The notes under the pieces: model-generated
Seen by the model: only the letters and a program-made list of their open reading frames with translations
Told to the model about the DNA's origin: nothing
The model's database searches: none
Source of the DNA: Cytophagaceae bacterium
GTDB taxonomy: Bacteria; Bacteroidota; Bacteroidia; Cytophagales; Spirosomataceae
DNA length: 64,000 nt
Direction of reading: 5' to 3'
Assembly: GCA_947450365.1 (NCBI GenBank)
Contig: CANFVE010000013.1
Location: 1-64,000, forward strand
Position numbers and translations under genes: made by a program
In this document: in pieces, positions 37,396 to 45,538 of the stretch
How the letters are laid out: every line of letters begins with the position of its first letter
Numbering within the stretch: position 1 is the first letter of the stretch

Positions 37396-40300
37396 TTAAT
37401 TCTCAAATAAGAAATCTTTCAAGCCAAACAAGGCTCCTTCTGCGCCAGTCGGGCTAACGAAGACAAAATATAAGTCTTTCACACCAGCCATATTCACAGG
37501 AATTTCATATTGCTTGGACGCTTTGATTTCCACAGAACCTATTAAGGTGCCCGTCGGACTTCCCGTACGTAATTCCAAATTTCCACCAATCGTCTGACCC
37601 GCCATGTACATTCCCATGAATGAAATCTTCTTGATGCCAGTCAAATCGATGTTGGCAAATTTTGCGAAACCTTTATCGCCTGTCGCAGCCAAGATTTCAC
37701 CCAAACCTTCCACCTTAAACTTCATACCCTTTGAAACCTCATCATAAGAAACCGCTGGAACGCGTGGATGACGCAAGGCCACAACTTTTTGACCCGTTGC
37801 TGGAGCAATTTTTCCTGAACCCTTATCCGTGTAACTTGCCGCAAACAAATACGTACCCGACTTCCCTTTGTCTTGTGGCACGTATTCTCCCTCAACGGGC
37901 TTCGAGGCCTTCTTCGCATCCGATAAACTCAAGATATAGGTAACAATTTCTTTGGCATCAGACAAGGAAACCTGCGGATGTGCCGCCATCGCCTGCTGAC
38001 CCCAAACACCACCACCTCCATTGATCACCTTTTTGGCTAACATATCAATGTTCTGCGCACTCGGACGATATTTTTTACCTAACTCCATATACGATGGGCC
38101 AATCGACTTTTGATTCACCGCATGACATGCCTTACAATCCGACTGATCCATCAAACGCTTGCCCGTCGAGAAACTCACATTCGACTGATGTCCCTGCTCA
38201 ATGATCGTTTTGTCATAGCCATCCAAGAAATTCACTGACACCATCACATCCTCCGCAGCCACTTTCTTATTCGCCAAACTTCCATCTTCCTTATCCTCCA
38301 CAGACACCTTATATTTCACCGGCTTATCATTCCAATAAAAACTTTTATTGCCCTCAATCGCCACATCTACCTTCGGAACTTCGTTCCCTACGCGTATCGT
38401 AAACTCAGATGAACCCGTATTCCCTTTGGCATCTTTGACCACCAATGACACTTGATATACCCCTGGTTTCGTATACGTATACGATGGATTTGGCGCTGAA
38501 CTTTTTTGTCCATTCCCAAAATTCCAGGTATAGGTCAATTTATCCTTATCATAATCAAGCGTTCCTTCGGAAGACAATTTCACCTTCAATGGCGCCGCTC
38601 CTACCTTCCTGTCTGCACTTGCCACAGCCACCGGCTTGCGATTGCCTGGGTTATATTCCAACTTATACAACACCGCCTCCTCATTTTGCGCAAACCAATT
38701 GGGTCCATATTCTAAACCAAATAAAGTTCCGTTTTTGTCAAACTGCATGTCCATCGGATGCGAAAACTTAATCGATGGCAAAAAGCGCTCCATTGACAAG
38801 AAATCCCCATTCTCCTTCATCGAAACCGTATATACAATATCACGGGCCCAATCATAAGCGATTAATTTACCATCATAATAAGACGGGAATTTCACCTTTG
38901 AATCCGCTGGAAAATCATCTTTATAATACACCGGACCCGCCATCGCATTACGTCCCCCTTTGCCAATCACCGGACCAAATTCCGGAGAATCTACATAAGG
39001 ATAATAAATAAAGGCCTTTTGTGCTGGAGGCAAATGAGCAAAACCCGTATTATGCGGGGAATCATTTACCGGTGCTTTGGGATTGAATACAGACCAAGTA
39101 CTATCGTTGTTGAAATCCCGTTGGTTATACGGCCGATTATCCGCCACAAACAATGGCCAGCCAAAATAACCCTCCGAACGCGCCTGATTCACCTCATCAT
39201 GTCCACGCGGTCCATATTTCGCCGAATTTTCCCCCGCATCTGGACCTACCTCACCCCAATACAAAAATCCTGTCCGCTGATCCACCGAAATCCGATACGG
39301 ATTCCGATTTCCCATTACATAAATTTCTTGTTTGGCATGATAAATTTTATTCGGATACAAATTGCCCTCAGGAATCGTATAACCCCCATCCGGTGTTGGT
39401 TTTATCCGTAAAATTTTACCGCGTAAATCGTTTGTATTGGAGCTCGTCGCACGCGCATCCCAGCCTGAACGACCCGGACGATTATCAATCGGACCATAGC
39501 CCTTCGAATCAAATGGATTGGTATCATCACCCGTCGACAAGAATAAATTACCTTGTTTATCCCACGCAATCGAACCACCGGTGTGGCAGCAACCCGTCCG
39601 CTTCACCGGAATTCGTAACATCACCTTTTCCGTATCAAACAACAAGGTATCCTTGATGTCATCATACGTAAATCTCGATAAATGCTGTGCCGTATCGGGC
39701 TGACCCGATTGTGGAGAATAGTATAAATAAATCCACTTGTTTTGATCAAAATTCGGGTCAATGTTCACCCCCATCAAGCCATATTCTTCCTTGTGATACA
39801 CATTCAAATTTGCAATCACCTTCGTTTTTCCTTTTTTAGGATCATACATTTTCAATTTCCCTTTGCGCTCACCAAAGAAAATCTTGCCACTATTCGCCAC
39901 CGCTAATTCCGTTGGTTCATCTAAATTCCGATCCAAAATCGTTTTCGTAAAGCGATTTTCCTCCGGTAAACCTCCGGTGCGTAGTTTCTTCGCATAATTT
40001 TGCTCAGGGCCTGAACTCACCCATTGCAAACCACCCCAAATATGTTGAAGCGCTAATGGCTCATCAAATGTCTCATTTGTATGTCCCCAGTTCGAGTAAA
40101 ACGAACGTCCACCGTCAAATTCATGGTACCAGGCCATCGGGTGAAAATCGCCCATTTTCCCATCTTTGTAGGATTTTTCATCCACGGTCACCAACACCTT
40201 GACGTCCGTATTAAAGTTTTTGATGTCATAAAATTCATCAGTCCGATCAAAGGTTGCTGGCATATGCGCCGTCGAAATATGCGATTTATCCACCACGGTC

Positions 40301-40773
40301 ATAGTGCCTTTTTGAACATTCGGTCGGCCTGGATGAGATGCAAAATAACCACCTGCCAACTTACCATACCAAGGCCAATCATATTCCGTATCCGTCGCCG
40401 CATGAATCCCCATATATCCACCACCTGCTTGAATATAGCGTTCAAAAGCATTTTGTTGGGCATCATTCAAAATATTCCCGGTCGTATTTAAAAAGACGAT
40501 TACCCGGTATTTTTTTAAATTCGATTCTGTAAATACCGCGGCATTTTCCGTCGTATCGACTTGGAAACCCTTCTCGGTTCCCATTTTCATCAACGCCTTT
40601 TTACCGGCACCGATGGACCCGTGGCGAAAACCTTTCGTCGAGGAGAAAACAAGTATTTTTCTACCTGTTAATGGATTTTTGTCTTGCGCTTGGGCGGCCA
40701 TACTTGCCATAAAAACAAAGGCCAACAGCATTGAAATTCGGCCCATCCCGAATAGTAATTTTTTCATTGTCAT
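37396..40773 (-). CDS. Secreted ThuA / sugar dehydrogenase / PKD / cytochrome c multidomain protein
   Basis: About 1,125 residues with a signal peptide ending in AAQAQ. Domains in order: ThuA-like amidotransferase-fold domain (about 40-265, with FSSTKGFRHGSI, GGGYMGIHAATD and MAWYHEFDGGRSFYSNWGHT), glucose/sorbosone dehydrogenase-type beta propeller (about 285-690), a PKD domain (about 700-790), a cytochrome c domain with haem motif CKACH (about 880-960), and a C-terminal carbohydrate-binding-like beta domain. It probably oxidises a sugar outside the inner membrane and passes electrons to its own haem. The ATG at 40773 or 40767 both give a good signal peptide. Confidence 0.88.
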   Translation of the reverse strand: MTMKKLLFGMGRISMLLAFVFMASMAAQAQDKNPLTGRKILVFSSTKGFRHGSIGAGKKALMKMGTEKGFQVDTTENAAVFTESNLKKYRVIVFLNTTGNILNDAQQNAFERYIQAGGGYMGIHAATDTEYDWPWYGKLAGGYFASHPGRPNVQKGTMTVVDKSHISTAHMPATFDRTDEFYDIKNFNTDVKVLVTVDEKSYKDGKMGDFHPMAWYHEFDGGRSFYSNWGHTNETFDEPLALQHIWGGLQWVSSGPEQNYAKKLRTGGLPEENRFTKTILDRNLDEPTELAVANSGKIFFGERKGKLKMYDPKKGKTKVIANLNVYHKEEYGLMGVNIDPNFDQNKWIYLYYSPQSGQPDTAQHLSRFTYDDIKDTLLFDTEKVMLRIPVKRTGCCHTGGSIAWDKQGNLFLSTGDDTNPFDSKGYGPIDNRPGRSGWDARATSSNTNDLRGKILRIKPTPDGGYTIPEGNLYPNKIYHAKQEIYVMGNRNPYRISVDQRTGFLYWGEVGPDAGENSAKYGPRGHDEVNQARSEGYFGWPLFVADNRPYNQRDFNNDSTWSVFNPKAPVNDSPHNTGFAHLPPAQKAFIYYPYVDSPEFGPVIGKGGRNAMAGPVYYKDDFPADSKVKFPSYYDGKLIAYDWARDIVYTVSMKENGDFLSMERFLPSIKFSHPMDMQFDKNGTLFGLEYGPNWFAQNEEAVLYKLEYNPGNRKPVAVASADRKVGAAPLKVKLSSEGTLDYDKDKLTYTWNFGNGQKSSAPNPSYTYTKPGVYQVSLVVKDAKGNTGSSEFTIRVGNEVPKVDVAIEGNKSFYWNDKPVKYKVSVEDKEDGSLANKKVAAEDVMVSVNFLDGYDKTIIEQGHQSNVSFSTGKRLMDQSDCKACHAVNQKSIGPSYMELGKKYRPSAQNIDMLAKKVINGGGGVWGQQAMAAHPQVSLSDAKEIVTYILSLSDAKKASKPVEGEYVPQDKGKSGTYLFAASYTDKGSGKIAPATGQKVVALRHPRVPAVSYDEVSKGMKFKVEGLGEILAATGDKGFAKFANIDLTGIKKISFMGMYMAGQTIGGNLELRTGSPTGTLIGSVEIKASKQYEIPVNMAGVKDLYFVFVSPTGAEGALFGLKDFLFEN

Positions 40774-40861
40774 GTATTTTATCATAGGAATCGTCAAAGT
40801 TACGTCAAATCACAAAATTTCGATTATTTTTATAAAAAATATTTATAAATCCGTATTTACC

Positions 40862-41695
40862 ATGAAAAAACCGGTCCTAAGTCTCCTATTTGTCATCTTG
40901 CCATTGTTCATGTTTAGCCAATCGATTTGTTTTTCGAAAAAGGACGAAATGCAACTCATGGCCTCCAATAAATCGTTCATGAAATCCCATGCGCTTCCAA
41001 AAGCGTATAAACATACTTCCAAAGCTGGAGGTGTGATGGTCGAATTTAATACGCCCGATGGCACCATGGCCAAAGGATTTTACATTCCAGCCGCCAAACC
41101 TACGCCTTATACCCTATTTGTCTTCCAGGAATGGTGGGGCTTAAACGACCACATCAAACGAGAAGCAGAACATTTTTATAGCACCTTAGGAAATGTCAAT
41201 GTCCTTGCGCTCGACATGTACGATGGCAAAATCGCCACCACCCGTGAAGAAGCAGGTAAATACATGGGCTCCGCATCCCCCGCGCGTTTAGAAGCCATCA
41301 TCAAAGGCGCCATTACCTACGCAGGACCCAAAGCGAAAATCGCCACGGTGGGTTGGTGTTTTGGAGGAGCTTTATCCTTAAAAGCTTCCATTTTACTTGG
41401 AAAACAAGCCGCGGCTTGTGTGATGTATTATGGGATGCCGGTAAAAGATGTGGAACAATTAAAATTATTACAAACCGATGTGTTAGGTTTATTTGCTGGC
41501 AAAGAGAAATTTATTTCTCCTGAAGTCGTGAAGGAATTTGAGGCAAACATGAAATTAGCCGGAAAAAAATTGAGCTTGAAAAGTTTCGATGCAGACCATG
41601 GTTTTGCTAATCCATCCAATCCGATTTACAATGCGGCGGCCACCGAAGAGGCTTGGAACATGGCCATCACTTATTTCAAATCAAAATTAAACTAA
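40862..41695 (+). CDS. Dienelactone hydrolase family protein, secreted
   Basis: A 277-residue alpha/beta hydrolase with an N-terminal signal peptide, unusual for classic dienelactone hydrolases. The nucleophile is cysteine in TVGWCFGGALS, with the aspartate and histidine later in SFDADHGFANPS. The substrate is unknown; a periplasmic carboxylester or lactone is possible. The ATG at 40862 starts the signal peptide. It lies divergent from the ThuA-domain gene, which might release a sugar lactone; a functional link is inference. Confidence 0.85.
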   Translation: MKKPVLSLLFVILPLFMFSQSICFSKKDEMQLMASNKSFMKSHALPKAYKHTSKAGGVMVEFNTPDGTMAKGFYIPAAKPTPYTLFVFQEWWGLNDHIKREAEHFYSTLGNVNVLALDMYDGKIATTREEAGKYMGSASPARLEAIIKGAITYAGPKAKIATVGWCFGGALSLKASILLGKQAAACVMYYGMPVKDVEQLKLLQTDVLGLFAGKEKFISPEVVKEFEANMKLAGKKLSLKSFDADHGFANPSNPIYNAAATEEAWNMAITYFKSKLN

Positions 41696-41886
41696 TGCGA
41701 AAAAGTTTCCTTTTGTTGATTTGCCTAAGCTGTCTGAGTCCAATCGATGCACAGGCGGAGGTAATATCTAGCTCGACGAGCATTCGTTTTCGTAAACCCA
41801 AAGAGCCCAAAGTATACCGTAAAAAACGCGGTTTTTTATGGGGCTTATTTAAAAGCAAAAAATCGTGCGATTGCCCGAAATACTAA
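41695..41886 (+). CDS. Small secreted basic protein with C-terminal CDC motif, function unknown
   Basis: A 63-residue protein whose ATG overlaps the stop of the dienelactone hydrolase gene by one base (TAATG). It has a signal peptide to about residue 20, a lysine/arginine-rich mature part, and ends KSCDCPKY with two cysteines separated by one residue. The coupled start argues that it is real. The function is unknown; the cysteine pair could bind metal or form a disulfide. Confidence 0.55.
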   Translation: MRKSFLLLICLSCLSPIDAQAEVISSSTSIRFRKPKEPKVYRKKRGFLWGLFKSKKSCDCPKY

Positions 41887-42650
41887 TATACAATCGGGTT
41901 TATCGCTGAGCCGGCTAAATCCCCGGGAGGCGTAGCGAGCAACCAGCGTTGTCGATCCGCCTCCTGATTCGGGTTTTCAGGTTCGATTACCCGAGCCTCA
42001 GCATCCATAAAAATAAGGGTCATTACCTCCCGCATCGTCGACGTATGATTACCCGGTGCGTTATGCAGGGTCCATCCATAATGAAATGTCGCATCTCCGG
42101 CTTTCATAGTTTTTTGAGCCACAATCGGAAAATTTTGTTCCTTCACAAATGATCCAATTTTTTCCTCTGACGCATCCGAAATTTCCATCGGGGGCAAGCT
42201 CACGTGCTGGGTTCCAGAAGCAAAGGTCAACATCCCCATGCCTTCCTGAATATCCACCAAGGGCATCCACATCGTGACCGTTTTTGGGGTATCCAAAGGC
42301 CAATAATACTGATCTTGATGCCAAGGCGTATGGCCTCCACCAGGCTCCTTAAATAATGCCTGATCATGATATAAACGCACATGTGACACACCCAGTAATC
42401 GAGCGGCGATTTCCCCGAACCGCTTATGCAAGGAGAATTCCTTGATTTTCTCATTTTCCTCCCACAAATTCATCATCTGCAAAAAGGCCCTTCCATAGGT
42501 ATCTCGCTCCTCGATGGGTTTTTGCTGAGCCCTAAACTCCTCCGCCCACGCTAAAATGGCTGCACGATAAGGTGCCAATTCCTCCGCAGACATCAGGCCA
42601 GGAATATAGACATGTCCGTTTTTTTGAAAATACTCAATCTCCGTTTTCAT
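41883..42650 (-). CDS. Phytanoyl-CoA dioxygenase (PhyH) family protein
   Basis: A 255-residue Fe(II)/2-oxoglutarate oxygenase-like protein. The HxD metal motif is in HTPWHQDQYYW, and the second histidine follows in FHYGWTLHNAPGN near residue 200, with a downstream arginine for 2-oxoglutarate. It differs clearly from the PhyH gene at 5.6 kb. It is divergent from an AraC-type regulator across a 123-base region with candidate binding sites, so control by that regulator is likely. The 3' end overlaps the small secreted protein gene by four bases. Confidence 0.85.
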   Translation of the reverse strand: MKTEIEYFQKNGHVYIPGLMSAEELAPYRAAILAWAEEFRAQQKPIEERDTYGRAFLQMMNLWEENEKIKEFSLHKRFGEIAARLLGVSHVRLYHDQALFKEPGGGHTPWHQDQYYWPLDTPKTVTMWMPLVDIQEGMGMLTFASGTQHVSLPPMEISDASEEKIGSFVKEQNFPIVAQKTMKAGDATFHYGWTLHNAPGNHTSTMREVMTLIFMDAEARVIEPENPNQEADRQRWLLATPPGDLAGSAINPIVY

Positions 42651-42699
42651 GGGTTAAATTTTTTCAAAATTCGCTGTTATAATTTCCTCAGACCACGAC

Positions 42700-42757
42700 T
42701 AAATTTGTAAATTGTAATGCAATTTTACCCTGTTGCAAAAATTATACCCTCACAAAA
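42700..42757 (+). promoter_or_regulatory. Control region between phyH and the AraC regulator
   Basis: TAAATTTG (42700-42707) is a -7 candidate for the AraC gene. An inverted repeat AAATTG-taatg-CAATTT (42709-42725) follows. Then ACCCT...CAAAA occurs twice in the same direction, 42727-42740 and 42746-42757, with the ACCCT cores 19 bases apart, about two helical turns. Direct repeats of this kind are typical of AraC-family operators. Assignment is inference. Confidence 0.4.
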
Positions 42758-42773
42758 GCTAATATTTATTTAG

Positions 42774-43664
42774 ATGAAAGCGAGTTTAGAACGAGTAGGC
42801 GAGGATTTACAAAGTCCTTTTGTGTTGAAGCAGGTCGTTCAGTCGCGCTTTGATGCGCCCTATCATTTTCATCCGGAATTTGAGTTAACCTTAATTATAG
42901 CAGGGGAAGGGAAACGCTTTGTGGGGAATCAAATTACGGATTTCCGACCTGGAGATTTGGTGTTATTGGGTTCGAATTTACCGCATTGTTGGCAAAACCA
43001 CCGCAGCGACTGGCTGGGTCAGGAAGAGGATCCACATGCCGCGCAGGCCTTAGTACTGCATTTTAAACGTGATTTATTAGGCGAAGGCTTTTTAGATACA
43101 GCGGCATGTCAAACGCTTCGCCATCTGTTCGAGCGTGCCAAAGGGGGCTTATCGATTCAAGGTCCCACGCAAGATCGCGTTGCGCGCGAATTGTTAATGC
43201 TCAAGGAATTAGCCCCTTTTCCTCGCTTAATTGCCTTTTTACAAATTTTACACAGCCTTACCTTAGCCGGCTCAGATGTGCAAGTGATCGACTCGAGCGA
43301 AGGAAATTATGCGCTATCTCCGGTGGATTTGGAGCGAATCAATCGTGTGTATGCATACGTGATTGCCAATTACACCCGCGAAGTACATTTAGACGAAGTG
43401 GCGCATTTAGCCAATATGACGGAAACAGCATTTTGTCGGTATTTCAAAAAAGTAACGCGAAAGACTTTTGTCGAGATGGTCACCGAATTTCGGATCAAAC
43501 ATGCCTGTCAAATGCTCCGAACCAGCGCGAAACCCATGGTAGAAATATGTTTTGAAAGTGGATTTGGGAATTTGTCGCATTTCAACAAACAGTTCAAACA
43601 ACACATGCACATGCCTCCCCTCCAATACCGGAAAATGACCCAGGAGTGGAATTCCTCTTTATAA
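42774..43664 (+). CDS. AraC-family transcriptional regulator
   Basis: A 296-residue regulator with an N-terminal cupin sensing domain (about 20-90, with YHFHPEFELTLI and FRPGDLVLLG) and a C-terminal double helix-turn-helix (about 190-290, with FCRYFKKVTRKTF and CFESGFGNLSHFNKQFKQ). This type often senses sugars. It is divergent from the PhyH gene and near a sugar-oxidising protein and a lactonase-like hydrolase, suggesting a small carbohydrate-related set. The 3' end overlaps terC by six bases. Confidence 0.9.
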   Translation: MKASLERVGEDLQSPFVLKQVVQSRFDAPYHFHPEFELTLIIAGEGKRFVGNQITDFRPGDLVLLGSNLPHCWQNHRSDWLGQEEDPHAAQALVLHFKRDLLGEGFLDTAACQTLRHLFERAKGGLSIQGPTQDRVARELLMLKELAPFPRLIAFLQILHSLTLAGSDVQVIDSSEGNYALSPVDLERINRVYAYVIANYTREVHLDEVAHLANMTETAFCRYFKKVTRKTFVEMVTEFRIKHACQMLRTSAKPMVEICFESGFGNLSHFNKQFKQHMHMPPLQYRKMTQEWNSSL

Positions 43665-44714
43665 GTTTTCTGATTTTTTTTCTGGGAATGCCAAACTAAG
43701 GCCAATGCTAATGACCAAAATCCCGATGATCACCGCCAAGGACGAAAGGGTGCCAAAGCCGATGAGTTCTAAATAATGATGGGCCAACATTTTAAGTCCG
43801 ACAAAGCTCAACAAAATGCCCAAGCCCATCGGTAAAAAGCGAAACAAACCCATCAAATTCGACAAGAAAAAGAATAAAGACCGCAGGCCCATCACCGCGA
43901 ATACATTCGAAAAGAAAACGATATAGGGGTCTTTCGAAATCGAAAAGATAGCCGGAATCGAATCCACCGCAAAAAGAATATCCGTAAAGGCAATCACCAC
44001 CACGATCACAAAAATGGGTGTAATGAACACTTTCCCCTTTTTGGTCCGAATGAAAAACCGGCCAATGACATTTCGTTTATAGACGTTAAAATACGTGGAT
44101 AAAAACTTCACAATCGGATGTTCCCCCGGATTCATTTCCTCCTCTTCCTCGTGGGAAACTAGAATTTTGATTCCCGTGTAAACTAAAAATGCGCCAAAGA
44201 CATAGATGATCCAATCAAAGCGCTGAAGCAAGGCCGCCCCCAGAAAAATAAAAATCAAGCGAAGGATAATCGCGCCCAAAACGCCCCAAACCAAAATTTT
44301 CTTGTAATAGCGTTTCTGGACACCGAAGGAATTAAAAATCAGAATGAAGACAAATACGTTATCGGCCGACAACGAATATTCCACCAAATAACCCGTAATG
44401 AATTCAAGTGCCAGATTTTGTTGAAAAAGTTCTTTTTGGATATCAAATGAACCAGTACCTAGACTGATATGGGGAGCAAAGGCCTGTTGGACCGCCAACA
44501 AATCCGCCGGACCCTGAATCCCATGCACCATCGCCCCCTGAAAACGTAAGAAAATATAGAAACCGAGGGCTAATAAAACCCACGCCCCACTCCAGAATCC
44601 CGCTTCCCGGAAACTGACTTCCGCCGCCCCTGCTTTTTTGAAAATCCCTAAATCCACCAGCATGACGGCAATCACCAGGACTGAAAAAACAAGAAAAAAT
44701 AGAGATTCACTCAT
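43659..44714 (-). CDS. TerC/Alx family integral membrane protein
   Basis: A 351-residue membrane protein with about nine helices. The TerC signatures are visible as EYSLSADNVFVFILIF near residue 112 and FTDILFAVDSIPAIFSI in the second half, with acidic residues inside membrane segments. Family members such as Alx and MeeF/MeeY export manganese, in part to metallate secreted enzymes. The C terminus is close to the AraC gene end. No manganese riboswitch is evident upstream. Confidence 0.9.
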   Translation of the reverse strand: MSESLFFLVFSVLVIAVMLVDLGIFKKAGAAEVSFREAGFWSGAWVLLALGFYIFLRFQGAMVHGIQGPADLLAVQQAFAPHISLGTGSFDIQKELFQQNLALEFITGYLVEYSLSADNVFVFILIFNSFGVQKRYYKKILVWGVLGAIILRLIFIFLGAALLQRFDWIIYVFGAFLVYTGIKILVSHEEEEEMNPGEHPIVKFLSTYFNVYKRNVIGRFFIRTKKGKVFITPIFVIVVVIAFTDILFAVDSIPAIFSISKDPYIVFFSNVFAVMGLRSLFFFLSNLMGLFRFLPMGLGILLSFVGLKMLAHHYLELIGFGTLSSLAVIIGILVISIGLSLAFPEKKSENL

Positions 44715-44771
44715 TATTAATTAATTTTACGAATTCAAGCCACAAAGGTCGGAAAATTTGACCAAAAACAT

Positions 44772-45509
44772 ATGTACGAAGGAAAAAAGGTAATTGTCGT
44801 GATGCCCGCCTATAAAGCTGCGCTGACACTTGAAAAAACGTATCATGAAATTCCGCACGATTGGGTCGATGAGGTGATTTTGGTCGATGACTACAGCCCC
44901 GACAACACCGTGGAAGTGGCCGCAAAAATCGGAATCCAGCACATCATCCGCCATGACAAAAACAAAGGCTATGGCGGCAATCAAAAAACGTGTTACACCA
45001 AAGCACTTGAGTTAGGGGGAGACATCGTGATCATGTTGCACCCAGATTATCAATATACGCCTATGCTCTTGAAAGCGATGATTTCAATCATAGGAAATGG
45101 CCTTTATCCTGTCGTTTTTGCCTCACGCATTTTGGGAAAAGGCGCCTTGAAAGGCGGCATGCCGATTTACAAATACATTGCGAATCGTTTATTAACGCTT
45201 TTCCAAAACATCTTAATCGATCAAAAACTATCGGAATACCACACAGGCTACCGCGCATTTTCGAAAGAAGCACTTCAATCCGTCAATTTTACGGCTTGCG
45301 ATGATGACTTTATCTTCGATAACCAAATGGTGTTGCAACTCTTTTGGAAAGGCTTCGAAGTAGGTGAAGTCACTTGCCCTACCAAATATTTCGAAGAAGC
45401 CTCCTCCATTAATTTCAAACGCAGTTCCATTTATGGCCTCGGCGTCATCTGGTTCTCCATCCGCTACCGATTAGCCAAATGGGGCTGGACATGGGATTTA
45501 ATGCAATAA
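44772..45509 (+). CDS. Family 2 glycosyltransferase (polyprenyl-phosphate sugar synthase-like)
   Basis: A 245-residue GT-A enzyme. The nucleotide-binding start VIVVMPAYKAA is followed by VILVDDYSPDNT, IIRHDKNKGYGGNQKT, and HPDYQYTP supplying acidic residues for the metal. This resembles dolichyl/undecaprenyl-phosphate sugar transferases such as DPM1 homologues. It lacks the C-terminal transmembrane helices of ArnC/GtrB types, so it is a soluble or peripheral form. It is transcribed alone and ends at a strong hairpin. Confidence 0.87.
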   Translation: MYEGKKVIVVMPAYKAALTLEKTYHEIPHDWVDEVILVDDYSPDNTVEVAAKIGIQHIIRHDKNKGYGGNQKTCYTKALELGGDIVIMLHPDYQYTPMLLKAMISIIGNGLYPVVFASRILGKGALKGGMPIYKYIANRLLTLFQNILIDQKLSEYHTGYRAFSKEALQSVNFTACDDDFIFDNQMVLQLFWKGFEVGEVTCPTKYFEEASSINFKRSSIYGLGVIWFSIRYRLAKWGWTWDLMQ

Positions 45510-45538
45510 ACAGGGGAGGCTTGCCACCCCTGTTTATT
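45505..45538. terminator. Bidirectional hairpin between the glycosyltransferase and TonB receptor genes
   Basis: AATAAACAGGGG (45505-45516) pairs with CCCCTGTTTATT (45527-45538), 12 base pairs around a 10-base loop, spanning the gap between the two converging stop codons. The symmetrical A/T-rich base suits termination in both directions. Confidence 0.75.

Noticed and set aside
39153-39656. Open frame of 167 codons opposite the ThuA/dehydrogenase gene
   Set aside because: Proline/histidine-rich shadow frame of a long, well-supported gene; several similar frames overlap each other there.
43659-44780. Manganese riboswitch before the TerC gene
   Set aside because: The short upstream region has none of the conserved yybP-ykoY blocks.
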